NCBI RefSeq assembly: GCF_000711735.1
Contig: NZ_JONL01000004.1
Location: forward strand, 186,001-250,000
Direction: 5' to 3'
Source: Maridesulfovibrio frigidus DSM 17176
Lineage (GTDB): Bacteria; Desulfobacterota; Desulfovibrionia; Desulfovibrionales; Desulfovibrionaceae
Length of the DNA stretch: 64,000 nucleotides
Shown: positions 1-9,520 of the stretch, piece after piece
Layout: the number at the start of each line of letters is the position of its first letter
How positions within the stretch are numbered: position 1 is the first letter of the stretch
The notes under the pieces: model-generated
What the model saw: only the letters and a program-made list of their open reading frames with translations
Databases searched by the model: none
What the model was told of the DNA's origin: nothing
Program-made: the position numbers and the translations under genes

Positions 1-1529
1 GGGGTTTCAATTATGGGCTCGCCATTGTCGTTGAAAGACGTGTTGAGCAATACAGGAATGCCGCTTATTTTGCTGAATTTTGATATAAGGTCGTAGTAGT
101 TAGTACATGTATCTTTAGATACTGTCTGTACTCTGGATGTGTTATCAAAATGCACTACGCCAGGTATTATTTCCTTCGATTTGTCTTTTGCCCATGGCGC
201 CAGAAGCATGAATGGAGATTCATTGTTAAGTTCGAAGTAATCCGCAGCATTCTCAGCTAAAACACTTGGAGCAAATGGGCGATAAGGTTCGCGGTGCTTA
301 ACTTTTCTATTAATTAGATCCTGAACTTCAGGATTACCCGGGTTGGCTAAGATAGATCTATGGCCTAGTGCCCGAGGTCCAATTTCACTTGAACCGTAGA
401 AGTATCCAACAATTTTATTGTCAGCCAATAGCTGTGCGACTTCTGCGTTATCAGATTTTTTGTGTGGAATATTGTTTTCAGCTAAGACGTTTGAGATTTG
501 ATCTTTTGAATATGTTGCAGACAAATATGCGTTTTTCATGGTCACAGGCTTGCAATTTTCATTTTTTTCAAAATGAGGAAGCAGGGCGAGTCCAAGGGGA
601 ATCCCTGTGTCACTGCTTGCAGGTTGAAAGAAGTAGTTTTTGAAAACTTTTGATTCCAACATAATGTAATTTGCTAGGCAGTTTAGAATAACTCCACCAG
701 CCAAACATACGTTATCAGTTCCAGCTTTTTCTTTTGCATATTCTAAAAGATGCATGAGGGCTTTTTCAGTTTCTTCTTGGACATCGTATGCAATCTGCGC
801 ATAGAGGTCGCTTGTCACAAGAGATCTGTCTGGACAAGGCAGAATATCAATTGGATTAATCTTCCCGTTAGGAGAGCGAGTCATGAAGTTGCTGTAATCT
901 AGATTTAATCCGTCATATGAAGATTCGAAATTAAGTATTCTTTTGTTGCTGTTTCTCCCAAAGGCGGCAAGGCCCATTGTTTTTCCTTCCTGCCCTCTGC
1001 CGAAGTTAAGCAACTGTCTGGTAATGGCTGTGTATAGATTTCCTAGACCCCAGAGTTCTGATCTATCTATCAGTTCAAGTTTGTTACCTTTACCTTTATA
1101 AAGCGAGATAGTTTCATACTCACTTCCCAGTCCGTCTACGTTCAAAACTGCTGCCTCAGAAAATCCAGACATGTAGTATGCCGATGCAGCGTGGGCTTCG
1201 TGATGGCGGTATATATTAACCTTTTCGCGGTCTATTGTGCTGATGAGTTTAATGTAATCGTGTTCAAGCTTTCTATATACAGGAGTACTGTTATCAAATC
1301 TCTTTGCGTTCATGTAGTCAGTTGATATTACATCAACATCATCCAGGGTTAGTCCAAGGTTTGATAGGCAGTAGTCAATCGATCTGAGTGGTGAAAAGTA
1401 GTTAACTTTGACTCTGGAGAGTCTTTCTTCTGAAATAGATATTATGTTCTTTATTCCAGTCTCGTCAGAAACAACTACTGCCGCTCCACTGTCATGGCTG
1501 GCATGGTTCATTATTCCAAGAGTAATCAT
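1..1529 (-). CDS. Carbamoyltransferase, NodU/CmcH family (3' end outside window)
   Basis: Transfers a carbamoyl group from carbamoyl phosphate to a sugar hydroxyl, probably on the glycan built by this locus. I translated it by hand: it starts at ATG 1529 (MITLGIMNHASHDSGAAVV) with GGAG eight bases upstream, and stays open to base 1, giving about 509 residues. Visible family motifs are HHEAHAASAYY, GGVILNCLANY and EIGPRALGHRSILANP, the last being the hallmark of the C-terminal NodU domain. The C-terminal end is cut by the window, not by mutation. It is the last visible gene of the minus-strand cluster, 26 bases after the ABC transporter stop. The family is confident; the acceptor sugar is unknown. 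Confidence 0.9.
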   Translation of the reverse strand, partial: MITLGIMNHASHDSGAAVVVSDETGIKNIISISEERLSRVKVNYFSPLRSIDYCLSNLGLTLDDVDVISTDYMNAKRFDNSTPVYRKLEHDYIKLISTIDREKVNIYRHHEAHAASAYYMSGFSEAAVLNVDGLGSEYETISLYKGKGNKLELIDRSELWGLGNLYTAITRQLLNFGRGQEGKTMGLAAFGRNSNKRILNFESSYDGLNLDYSNFMTRSPNGKINPIDILPCPDRSLVTSDLYAQIAYDVQEETEKALMHLLEYAKEKAGTDNVCLAGGVILNCLANYIMLESKVFKNYFFQPASSDTGIPLGLALLPHFEKNENCKPVTMKNAYLSATYSKDQISNVLAENNIPHKKSDNAEVAQLLADNKIVGYFYGSSEIGPRALGHRSILANPGNPEVQDLINRKVKHREPYRPFAPSVLAENAADYFELNNESPFMLLAPWAKDKSKEIIPGVVHFDNTSRVQTVSKDTCTNYYDLISKFSKISGIPVLLNTSFNDNGEPIIET

Positions 1530-1555
1530 GATTTTTCTCCGTAGTATGGGATTTC

Positions 1556-3256
1556 TCAAATGTTAGAATTTGTAAGGATGATATTTTGATTTTGAATTTT
1601 ATAAACCTTGTCACACCTTTCAATTGTGCTGAGCCTGTGAGCAATGATAAGCAGTGTTCTATCTCCACTGAGGTCATAAATCTTGTCCATGATGCGGCTT
1701 TCAGTGTCACTATCTAACGCAGATGTCGCCTCGTCAAGCACAAGAAGCTTTGGATTTCCGTACAAAGCACGTGCTATGGCTATTCTCTGTTTCTGCCCAC
1801 CGGAGAGCATTATTCCGCCATCGCCAACCATTGTATCAAGCCCTTCTTTTTTATTTAGAAAGTCGAGTATGTCAGCTTGAACGAGGGCTTTTTTTATTTT
1901 CTCAATATCCACCGGGCGACCGAAGGCGACGTTTTCAGCAACCGTAGCATCAAAGAGATAAATATTTTGCGGAATATATCCTATATATGATCTCCAAGAT
2001 TTCAAGTTTTCGGTATTAAGTTTGGTACCATCTATTGATATATTACCAGAATATTCAGGGTACATTCCTATAATTACGTCAGCCAGAGTTGATTTACCTG
2101 AGCCACTATCACCTATGAGAGCCACTTTATCGCCTGATTTGATAGTCAAATTGACCTTTTCAAGAACTGGCGTAGCTTCTCCATAATTAAAACTGACATT
2201 TTCAAGCTCTATCGTTTTGTCAAAAGTGAGAGGTGATTCCCCTAAGGGGTGAGTTTGTATAGTGAAATCATCATAAACAATATCAAGGGTTTTTTTGTAA
2301 TACATGATATTGTTATAGCTGGATACAATGCGGTTTACAGAAGGAAGCAGTCTGTAGAGAGCCAATGCGTACATTGTTACAATCGGTAAAACCGCTGCCA
2401 CGTTGTTTGAAGAATATACAACATAAACAACGATACTGATCAGTGTAGAAAATCCGAGAGTTTCGAGCGAATATCTAGGGACATGTGAAAGGGAAGCTGT
2501 GACAATGTTTGCCCAGACAAACCCCTTGCTGGATTTAAGAAAGTTATCAAGTGTCATGGATTCACTAGACATAAGTTTGATAACTTTCATGTTACCGAAT
2601 GATTCACCGGCAATTCTAAAATACTTTTCTTGGTGATCCACTCTCTTGCGGCCTTGTACAGTGATTGTTTTGGTTATGGTCTTAAATAGAATTAAAACCA
2701 TGACGCCTAAGAATGCAGTCAAGGCAATTGTAATCTTAACATCAACGGCAAGTAGTACGCCATATAGAAAGATCAAGACAAAAAATTCTGAACAAAGCAA
2801 TAAAACTGCCATGAACATGTTGCCCATATTTTGCGTTTCAGAGACTAGTGACTTGGATAGGCTTGCTGAGTTCATTCCTACGAATCGCTGATAGCTCATA
2901 AAAAGATAATTACTGAATAATCTTTTCGCAATTGAATGTGCTCTGCCTTGGGAAAAGCGGCTCATCAAATAGAATGAAGTTAAGTTTACAATACTTTTAA
3001 ATATGAAAAAGCCGATGAAAGTTAAGCCAAAAGTTACAATAAAATCTTTGGGACTCTGAAAGCCTAGAAAAGTATAAACATAATGGTAATACTTGTTCGT
3101 CTCTATCAAAGCCGGATCACTGGCTACTGCAATAAAGGGCATGACCGCAGATATACCAACGGTTTCAATGCATGAAACAAAGATAGTAAAGAGCATCAGC
3201 AAAATGAACTTTTTGCGATCTTTTGGTGAAAGGATCGTCAGTAGCTTTTTAATCAT
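1556..3256 (-). CDS. ABC transporter, fused permease-ATPase (PglK/MsbA-like glycan flippase)
   Basis: A 566-residue half-transporter of the type that flips lipid-linked oligosaccharide or lipid A across the inner membrane. The N-terminal part (about 15-330) carries about six hydrophobic segments. The ATPase domain has Walker A GDSGSGKST (382-390), Q-loop Q430, signature LSGGQ (484-488), Walker B LLVLDE (504-509) and switch histidine H540. Size and one-chain organisation match PglK and MsbA. It starts 2 bases beyond the stop of the epimerase gene, so the two are probably translationally coupled. Together with the upstream pglACDEF-like genes, a role as flippase for the bacillosamine-type glycan is reasonable but inferred. 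Confidence 0.87.
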   Translation of the reverse strand: MIKKLLTILSPKDRKKFILLMLFTIFVSCIETVGISAVMPFIAVASDPALIETNKYYHYVYTFLGFQSPKDFIVTFGLTFIGFFIFKSIVNLTSFYLMSRFSQGRAHSIAKRLFSNYLFMSYQRFVGMNSASLSKSLVSETQNMGNMFMAVLLLCSEFFVLIFLYGVLLAVDVKITIALTAFLGVMVLILFKTITKTITVQGRKRVDHQEKYFRIAGESFGNMKVIKLMSSESMTLDNFLKSSKGFVWANIVTASLSHVPRYSLETLGFSTLISIVVYVVYSSNNVAAVLPIVTMYALALYRLLPSVNRIVSSYNNIMYYKKTLDIVYDDFTIQTHPLGESPLTFDKTIELENVSFNYGEATPVLEKVNLTIKSGDKVALIGDSGSGKSTLADVIIGMYPEYSGNISIDGTKLNTENLKSWRSYIGYIPQNIYLFDATVAENVAFGRPVDIEKIKKALVQADILDFLNKKEGLDTMVGDGGIMLSGGQKQRIAIARALYGNPKLLVLDEATSALDSDTESRIMDKIYDLSGDRTLLIIAHRLSTIERCDKVYKIQNQNIILTNSNI

Positions 3257-3258
3257 TT

Positions 3259-4218
3259 TTACCCTTCAAACTCGTAATCATTCATGTACCAGTCAACAGT
3301 CTTTTTAAGGCCCACTTCAAGTGGCACTTCGGGGATATATTTCAAAACTTTTGTTGATTTTGAAATGTCTGAAAGACGATCTTTTACTGCATCCCAGTCG
3401 CGTCTTTCTATGAAAACTATTTCTGATGTTGATCCTGTGAATTCGAGGATCATTTTTGCAAGCGCGATGATCTGAGTCGGAGTTCCGGTTCCGCCGTTGA
3501 AGACATCACCATCTTTTACGTCGGCAGTAGCAGCCAATGTTAGAAGTTGGGCTGTATTTCCTACGAATGTGAAATCACGGGTTTCGGTTCCGTCTCCAGT
3601 AATATTTAGCGGTTCACCTTTCATTGCGCGAACGATGAAATTAGGAATTACATTGCGATATGCGCCGTGCGGTTCATATGGGCCATAAGTGTTGAATACT
3701 CTTATAGACACACAAGGCAGTGCGTACATGGTGGCGTAGTACTTAACGTATAGCTCAGCGGTGTACTTATTAATCGCGTAGGGAGTTTCGTGCGGGTAGA
3801 TGTAATCATCTTCGCGCATGATTTCGGCGTTTCCGTATACGCAGGATGAAGAGGTGTACACGAACTTTTTAAGCTCTTTGTTCTCTTTGCATATTTCAAG
3901 CAGATTCATGGTTCCGACGATGTTGGCTTGAACATCTTTGAACGGGTGATCCACTGAATTCTGGTTTGCGAAATGTGCTGCTAAGTGGAAAACATAGTTC
4001 GGCTTGAATTCTTCCATAACCGAGCGGTAAGAATCAATATCTCCGATATCTGAATTATGAAAAATGATGCGCTCATCGTCTGGAAGATAGTTCTGATATC
4101 CTGATGAAAGATTGTCGAGAACAAGTACCTGTCCTACTCCGTCGCGAAGTAGTCTTTCAATTAAGTTCAGGCCGATTGCTCCGGCGCCGCCAGTTACTAG
4201 AATCTTGGCATTATTCAT
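3259..4218 (-). CDS. NAD-dependent epimerase/dehydratase (extended SDR)
   Basis: A 319-residue extended short-chain dehydrogenase acting on a nucleotide sugar. The Rossmann glycine motif GGAGAIG lies at 10-16, the catalytic serines at 123-125 (YTSSSCVYG) and the YxxxK pair at Y147/K151 (YAINKYTAEL). Length and motifs fit UDP-glucose/UDP-GlcNAc 4-epimerases or sugar-nucleotide dehydratases; sequence alone does not separate these. The start overlaps the end of the glycosyltransferase gene upstream by 8 bases, so they are co-transcribed. It probably supplies one sugar nucleotide for the glycan. Confidence 0.87.
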   Translation of the reverse strand: MNNAKILVTGGAGAIGLNLIERLLRDGVGQVLVLDNLSSGYQNYLPDDERIIFHNSDIGDIDSYRSVMEEFKPNYVFHLAAHFANQNSVDHPFKDVQANIVGTMNLLEICKENKELKKFVYTSSSCVYGNAEIMREDDYIYPHETPYAINKYTAELYVKYYATMYALPCVSIRVFNTYGPYEPHGAYRNVIPNFIVRAMKGEPLNITGDGTETRDFTFVGNTAQLLTLAATADVKDGDVFNGGTGTPTQIIALAKMILEFTGSTSEIVFIERRDWDAVKDRLSDISKSTKVLKYIPEVPLEVGLKKTVDWYMNDYEFEG

Positions 4219-5389
4219 CTGTCAAAGCCTCACGTATATTTTCGTAGTTGTTATTCATGTTGTAGAGATCTTTACTGCCGGCAGTCAGCATGGACTCGTC
4301 AGCATTCTCAAGTCTCTTGAGCAAAGCCGCGATTGCCGGCACATCTGAGCTGTCTGCGACAAGCATATTATTCTGAATTTTGCGTACAATATCAGTCGTT
4401 GTGGATGATAGCGGAGTCAGTGCCGCAACGGGTTTTCCTGCTCCGATATAATCCGCAAGCTTGGAAGGGAAAAATGGCGAATTATTCAACGGCGCATCGA
4501 TTACCAGCAATATATCAGCATCTGAAAGAACCTGAATTGACTTAAGGTACGGAATTGGGTCGAAAATTTTGATTGTATCCGCACATTTTTCTTGAGCCAG
4601 TGCACGTTCATCCTCTTTCATGCGGCCATAAAAGTGAAATTCCAAATTTTGCGGCTGAACTTGTTCAATTGCTTCAATGAGCGGAACCACAGTCCGCAAT
4701 CCATAAATATTGCCTGTGTGAGCAATTATTTTTTTGCCGCCAGTAGGCTTATTGTCACTGTATAGATCCGGGTCAAAAACATGCGGCAAAACTCTGATTT
4801 TAGAGCTATCAGCCTTAAGTCCGTTAACAAACATATCGCGTGTCTTTTCGGAGGTGACGGTGATTTTGTCAACCTTTGAAAGGATACCTGCTTCCAGATG
4901 CTTGTTGATTTTTCTCTGCAAGCCAGTTCGGTATGAAATATAAGGATTCATGGACCATGGATCAGAAAAGTGTGCAGTCCAGTGGATCTTAGGAATATCT
5001 TTTTTAATTTCAAATCCTGCTAAATGATTAACAAGTGGACTTGAGTGAGTATAAATATTTTCGATTTTAAATTCAGAAATAATTTTGAGAGCGGCTTTCT
5101 TGGCTGGAAATTTCCACCAGAGCTTACGGTCAGTGATTTCAAGTCCGCCACAGATGTAGTGCAGAGCCTTCTCTGCCGGAAGTTTTTTTACGCGGTGAAT
5201 AATTATGTTTTCATGTTCACGGCAAAGAGCGGAGTCGAGATATTCAAAATCCGGAGTATCGCATGAGGTCAGTACATGAACTTGATGCCCATTTTGTGCG
5301 AGCGCAATTGCTCTGCGCTGAACCTGAATAGACTCTGGCGAAAGGATGGGAGGGAAGTCGTATGCTATGAAAAGTATTGGTTTTTTCAT
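4211..5389 (-). CDS. Glycosyltransferase, GT4-like
   Basis: A 392-residue GT-B glycosyltransferase. The N-terminus (ILFIAYDFPPILSPESIQ) is typical of GT4 enzymes acting after an RRAIALAQNGHQVHVLTS helix-strand unit. A C-terminal donor-binding half begins near KKIIAHTGNIYG, and FPSKLADYIGAGKPVAAL is the usual nucleotide-sugar-binding region. Donor and acceptor cannot be assigned. The gene overlaps its neighbours on both sides (one base with the upstream stop, 8 with the downstream start), which indicates tight operon packing. Cytoplasmic, membrane-associated action on an undecaprenyl-linked acceptor is expected from context. Confidence 0.83.
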   Translation of the reverse strand: MKKPILFIAYDFPPILSPESIQVQRRAIALAQNGHQVHVLTSCDTPDFEYLDSALCREHENIIIHRVKKLPAEKALHYICGGLEITDRKLWWKFPAKKAALKIISEFKIENIYTHSSPLVNHLAGFEIKKDIPKIHWTAHFSDPWSMNPYISYRTGLQRKINKHLEAGILSKVDKITVTSEKTRDMFVNGLKADSSKIRVLPHVFDPDLYSDNKPTGGKKIIAHTGNIYGLRTVVPLIEAIEQVQPQNLEFHFYGRMKEDERALAQEKCADTIKIFDPIPYLKSIQVLSDADILLVIDAPLNNSPFFPSKLADYIGAGKPVAALTPLSSTTTDIVRKIQNNMLVADSSDVPAIAALLKRLENADESMLTAGSKDLYNMNNNYENIREALTDE

Positions 5390-6531
5390 TATTTTGTTAG
5401 CGTCCTGTGAATTTCCGTAAAAACAGATTCTGCATGTTCAGGTGCCCAGTGTGAATTCGCATGTTCCGCCGCTTGAGTCCCAAAATATTTTCGGTTTTTT
5501 TCATTTGAAAAGTACTCAATGCCTGAACTGTAGCCTTTAGCGGAATCTGCAACTAATAGTGCCCAGCCATCTTTATATTCAGGAACGCCCTTACCTTTGC
5601 GTGAATTTACAAGAATGGGCAATCCGCAAAGTGAAGCCTCAAGGACTGTTTTGGGAAGTTCACTGTATTGGGAGTGCCCCGCAAATAGGTCATATTCATG
5701 CATTGTGCGGCAAAGATCATCATTAGGCAGGGCAGGGATGAAGCGCACTCTATCGGTAATATTAAGTTCTGAAGCCAACTCTTTCAATTCGGATTCTTTT
5801 GAGCCGCTGCCAACAATTGTGAGCTGGGCATCCTTGCCTTGCATTCCTCGAATTATGTTTTCAGGGTTCTTGGCAGGAATAAGTCGCCCGACATATAAAA
5901 TTTGGAGAAGTCCTTTAGAACTATAGCTCTGTTTGCGCGAAAGAGCGCCCGGGTTGATGACATTGTATGCGATCACGGGATCTTTGACTCCGCGCTTGAG
6001 AGCATAATCAACAATCGAGCCGTATACGCAACTTACTTTGTCTGCGTATCTCAAAGTATAATTTTCTACTCCCTTTGAGAGTTGATAAAAAACTTGGGTT
6101 TTGAAGCCCACTTCCGACCTTGCTCGAGTCGCGTCAGGCTGCGTGTGCAAGGATACAAATAGTGGTATTTTAAGCTCTTCGCGAATGCGCGCCCCGAGAT
6201 ATCCGTTAAGAAAATTTCCATAGCACCTGACAAGCTGCGGCTTGATTTCTTTTGCCAGTTCAAGACCCTGGTCAGCCCAATTTTTGAGGAGAAAAGGTCT
6301 CCACAGGGTTTTTGCTAGAAGTCGCATACCTGAAGGAATGTTGTGCAGAGTTAATTCGGCATCTCCGACAGTCCTTTGTAAAGCATTGATATCTGGTTTA
6401 TCATCGTTGGTCATCAGGATGTGCACGTGCTTGAACAGGCCGCCGGGATTATAATAGCGGTCAATTAATTCGCCCTTTTCAATTATGTGGGAAAGGCGAT
6501 CATTTACTATGACAAGCAGAGTTTTTTGCAT
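5389..6531 (-). CDS. Glycosyltransferase, GT4 family
   Basis: A GT-B glycosyltransferase. The C-terminal half shows the classical donor site: LLQILYVGRLIPAKNPENII, then ARGM-like loops and SELPKTVLEASLCGLPILV with the EX7E-type glutamate. I chose ATG 6531 (MQKTLLVIV), which begins directly at the first Rossmann strand. A longer reading from GTG 6564 adds 11 residues; neither start has a convincing Shine-Dalgarno, so the start is uncertain. It ends on the ATG of the next gene (TAATG overlap). It adds one of several sugars in the glycan repeat or core; specificity is unknown. Confidence 0.83.
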   Translation of the reverse strand: MQKTLLVIVNDRLSHIIEKGELIDRYYNPGGLFKHVHILMTNDDKPDINALQRTVGDAELTLHNIPSGMRLLAKTLWRPFLLKNWADQGLELAKEIKPQLVRCYGNFLNGYLGARIREELKIPLFVSLHTQPDATRARSEVGFKTQVFYQLSKGVENYTLRYADKVSCVYGSIVDYALKRGVKDPVIAYNVINPGALSRKQSYSSKGLLQILYVGRLIPAKNPENIIRGMQGKDAQLTIVGSGSKESELKELASELNITDRVRFIPALPNDDLCRTMHEYDLFAGHSQYSELPKTVLEASLCGLPILVNSRKGKGVPEYKDGWALLVADSAKGYSSGIEYFSNEKNRKYFGTQAAEHANSHWAPEHAESVFTEIHRTLTK

Positions 6532-6578
6532 CTTAGCTGGCTGGGTGTCCTGATTTAGTTGCACGCGTGATAAAGCCG

Positions 6579-7694
6579 TTATTTAAGTCCGAAAAAGTTA
6601 ATTATTTTATCGCCCATAACTTCTACCGACCAGTTATCTTTAAGCCAAGAGTGAGATTGCAGACGTTTAGTCTCATAAAATACATCGTCAGTGGCAAGGG
6701 AATGTAACGCCTTATAGCAGGAGTCAGTATCAGAGACATTGATGATAGGAATGTCTGGAAAGTTTTTAAGCACAGAAGAACTCATATTGGCCAGAACAGG
6801 CTTTCCGCAGGAGAGTCCTTCCTGTGAAGTTTGGCTAACCATTCCCCAGCCGACATGGTCTACAACACAGCTTGCCTGCTGGTATTTTTTTACCATTTCG
6901 GGTTTGGTAATCAGGCCATGCCATGAGGTGACATCATCAAGACCTAGTTTAGAAACAAGCTCTTTGGATTGGCTAAGATGTTTGCCCCATTCAGCCATTT
7001 CAAGTTCAACTGCGGTCTCATTTTTTAATCTTGCAACAGCTTCCATCAGGCAGTTATTCGCCTTTGAAACTGACGCTTCAAGCCCGTACCATAGGTGTCG
7101 GCTAGGATGGTATATTCGGAACGGTCCCTTAGGTTTTCCTTTGGCCTGATAAATGTCTGTATCGATGGGGTAGTTAGGGATGATTAACATCTTTTCTTCA
7201 GGAATAAATTTACGCAAAATTTTGAGCATTGAATCGTCTGCAGGGGTGACAATGCCTTGGCATGTTTTCATCGCATTTTGAAGTAAATATGAAAGCGGAG
7301 ATGTGCCGCCTAAAACTTCGCGCACATCACTACCGGCACAGAGCCAGACGTACGGAATTTTCATTTCGTGGAAAAGTATGGGCCATATCCCCATAGGTAA
7401 TCCGAATGTATAATTATTCCGGCGTATATGGCTGCGAATTTTAGCGTACAGATACAGTTTGCGGGTGAATTTATTACCGTAGAGAAAGTCGCTGTCATCG
7501 ATACTAAGCGCGTTAGTGAAGGTATCAAAATCGATTCCTTTTACGGCATTTAGATCTTCCCATGAAGGGTCGTCGGTCCTATTGAGGTCATTGTCAGAAA
7601 CTAAGATGTCTATATCAAGTCCTGTTCTTGAGATGGATTTTTTGATTCTATATCCGGCTCCGGCAATGTTACCGATGATCAGTGTTTTACTCAT
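6579..7694 (-). CDS. Glycosyltransferase-like protein of polysaccharide locus
   Basis: A 371-residue protein with a GT-B-like layout. The short glycine-rich start (TLIIGNIAGAGYRIKKSI) resembles a Rossmann beta strand. The C-terminal half (EEGLSCGKPVLANMSS preceded by VSQTSQ) resembles GT4 donor-binding segments. Overall similarity to well-known families is weaker than in the two genes downstream. AGG lies six bases before ATG 7694. It is separated from the upstream aminotransferase by an 87-base gap containing a 10-bp perfect hairpin, and from the next gene by about 47 bases. Specific function unknown. Confidence 0.72.
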   Translation of the reverse strand: MSKTLIIGNIAGAGYRIKKSISRTGLDIDILVSDNDLNRTDDPSWEDLNAVKGIDFDTFTNALSIDDSDFLYGNKFTRKLYLYAKIRSHIRRNNYTFGLPMGIWPILFHEMKIPYVWLCAGSDVREVLGGTSPLSYLLQNAMKTCQGIVTPADDSMLKILRKFIPEEKMLIIPNYPIDTDIYQAKGKPKGPFRIYHPSRHLWYGLEASVSKANNCLMEAVARLKNETAVELEMAEWGKHLSQSKELVSKLGLDDVTSWHGLITKPEMVKKYQQASCVVDHVGWGMVSQTSQEGLSCGKPVLANMSSSVLKNFPDIPIINVSDTDSCYKALHSLATDDVFYETKRLQSHSWLKDNWSVEVMGDKIINFFGLK

Positions 7695-7720
7695 CTATAC
7701 CTACTTTTAGTTTCGAAATC

Positions 7721-7750
7721 TGCGGTTGTCGGCACTAGCTGACAACCGCA
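7721..7750 (-). terminator. Intercistronic hairpin, no U-tract
   Basis: The arms TGCGGTTGTC and GACAACCGCA are perfectly complementary over 10 bp around a 10-base loop, between the aminotransferase stop (7782) and the next glycosyltransferase start (7694). In the direction of transcription the 3' arm is followed by ATTTCG, not a run of U. It is therefore more likely an mRNA processing or stability hairpin, or a weak attenuator, than a full Rho-independent terminator. Confidence 0.5.
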
Positions 7751-7781
7751 GAGGAGAAAACATTTTTGGCTTTAAAATTAA

Positions 7782-8939
7782 TTAAGCGTTTCTGATAGCG
7801 TCTGCGATGTATTCCTGTTGTTCCCTTTTAAGGTAGGGGTGCATTGGAATTGCGAAAATACGTGTCGCTGTATTCTCACTGACAGGGCAATCTCCCATTT
7901 TGTAACCGAGTTCTTTAAACGCTGTTTGAAGGTGAAGCGGGATAGGGTAATATATTGGAGAAGCTACACCTTTATCTTTAAGTGCAGCCTGAATCCTGTC
8001 GCGATGTGCGCTGTCTTTTGCAAGGGGGCAGTATTGTGCCCAAACTGAACGATCTCCTTCAGGAGTTGATGGCGGAGTCAGCCCGTCAATGTCTCCTAGA
8101 AGCTCTGCGTAGGTTGCAGCAACCTTGTCGCGCAATTCTACTTCTTCAGGGAAAATTTCAAATTTAGCTTGAAGTGCTGCAGCTTGAAGTGAATCCAGTC
8201 TGCCGGTTATTCCGAGGCGGATATTGTCATATTTATCTGGACCCTGTCCGTGTACACGGTGGGAGCGTAAACGTTCGATCAGTGCATCATCATCTGTGAA
8301 GCACATGCCGCCATCTCCATAGCAACCGAGGGGTTTTGCTGGAAAGAAGGACGTGCAGGCTATGTCGCCTAGTGAACCGGATTTTCTACCTTTGTATTCG
8401 CCGCCGAAGCTTTGAGCCGCATCTTCAATAATGAACAGGTCATGCTTATCCGCGATTACTTTGATTGCATCGTAATCAGCAGGTAGTCCGAAGATTCCTA
8501 CTGTGATAATGCCTCGTGCGGTTAGCCCTTCCACTTTAGGGAGAGGGTAGCCGTTCGCGTCACCTTTGAGAGCTTCGATTGTTTTTTCGAGTTTCTCAGG
8601 ATCAATATTGAAGGTCACAGGGTCGATGTCTACGTAGACTGGAGTTGCACCCAGAAGAGCTATAGCTTCCGCAGTTGCAAAGAAAGTAAAAGGCGTGGTG
8701 AAAACTGCATCGCCCGGTTTAATGTCTAGAGACATTAGTGCGAGAGTTAGAGCATCGGTTCCAGAAGCACAGCCGAGGCCGTGTTTGGTTCCACAATAAT
8801 CCGCAAGGGTTTTTTCAATTGCTGGAATTTCAGGGCCCATGATGTAGGCTCCGTGCTCCATAACTGCGTCCATATTGCTACGGACTTGTTTTTCAATTCT
8901 TGCGTACTGTGTTTTAAGGTCAATAAATGGGATATTCAT
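7782..8939 (-). CDS. DegT/DnrJ/EryC1/StrS aminotransferase
   Basis: A PLP-dependent sugar aminotransferase (385 residues) that converts a keto-sugar nucleotide to an amino sugar. Visible features are the GTDALTLAL cofactor-binding loop (60-68), EDAAQ (172-176) that contacts the PLP pyridine and phosphate, and the Schiff-base lysine K202 in FFPAKPLGCYGDGG. It is the second DegT enzyme of the cluster (the other is PglE-like at 14727) and seems to belong to a separate amino-sugar branch. The dehydratase supplying its keto-sugar may be the PglF-like enzyme or an enzyme outside the window. Substrate not assignable. Confidence 0.9.
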   Translation of the reverse strand: MNIPFIDLKTQYARIEKQVRSNMDAVMEHGAYIMGPEIPAIEKTLADYCGTKHGLGCASGTDALTLALMSLDIKPGDAVFTTPFTFFATAEAIALLGATPVYVDIDPVTFNIDPEKLEKTIEALKGDANGYPLPKVEGLTARGIITVGIFGLPADYDAIKVIADKHDLFIIEDAAQSFGGEYKGRKSGSLGDIACTSFFPAKPLGCYGDGGMCFTDDDALIERLRSHRVHGQGPDKYDNIRLGITGRLDSLQAAALQAKFEIFPEEVELRDKVAATYAELLGDIDGLTPPSTPEGDRSVWAQYCPLAKDSAHRDRIQAALKDKGVASPIYYPIPLHLQTAFKELGYKMGDCPVSENTATRIFAIPMHPYLKREQQEYIADAIRNA

Positions 8940-8983
8940 GAGATTAATTCTCCGTCTTTAGGCTGATTCAATTTTTATAGTTA

Positions 8984-9511
8984 TTAAACAATTTTCCAAT
9001 TAGGGCGTTTTAAATATATATCGCTTGTGCTTTTAAATTCGGTGGAACCTAGGACCATAAATCTTATTTTGCGCTGAATTGCTTCTTCGGCTTTTGCGCA
9101 GAGGTCGATAATTCTATCCGAATCGACATCGTCTCCAATAATAAGCACGTCGATCAGTCCTGAATCAATGCCTTTGGCATAGTCATCAAGAACGTAAACA
9201 GAGTCGACGTCACCGATAGTGGATAGGATGTACTCAAGTATTTGGTCAATGCCGATATATTTTCGAACAATGGAGCTGATTTCTGGAAAGAAGGGGTGAG
9301 AGCAGTTGGCGTTGTAGAATATGTAACGCCCTTCTTTTTTCTTGTTCAGGTATCCGGCATCACTTAAGCCGTCCAGTTCTTCCTTCATTGCGTTGGGAGA
9401 GACATCAAATTCTGCTGCTAATTCACGTAAATAGGAGGATACTCCTGGATTTAGGAATAACTTAAGCAGAAGTTTTATTCTTGTTTTTGATGTAAATAGT
9501 TCCTTTAACAT
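8984..9511 (-). CDS. Winged-helix regulator with degenerate nucleotidyltransferase-like domain
   Basis: 175 residues. Residues 1-65 form an ArsR/MarR-like winged helix (YLRELAAEFDVSPNAMKEEL as HTH, followed by a GRYIFYN wing). Residues 85-175 look like a MNT-type minimal nucleotidyltransferase (VYVLDDYAKGIDSGLIDVLII). In this part the usual GS pair is DD and the first Asp of the SDxD pair is missing (only D121 is kept), so catalysis is unlikely. Small HTH-NTase proteins occur inside polysaccharide clusters, where a regulatory role is presumed. No Shine-Dalgarno is seen before ATG 9511, and a promoter-like sequence lies immediately upstream. Confidence 0.75.
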   Translation of the reverse strand: MLKELFTSKTRIKLLLKLFLNPGVSSYLRELAAEFDVSPNAMKEELDGLSDAGYLNKKKEGRYIFYNANCSHPFFPEISSIVRKYIGIDQILEYILSTIGDVDSVYVLDDYAKGIDSGLIDVLIIGDDVDSDRIIDLCAKAEEAIQRKIRFMVLGSTEFKSTSDIYLKRPNWKIV

Positions 9512-9520
9512 AATGCGAGT

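Noticed and set aside
1492-1710. Minus-strand frame over the ABC/carbamoyltransferase junction
   Set aside because: It overlaps two well-supported genes and has no recognisable content.
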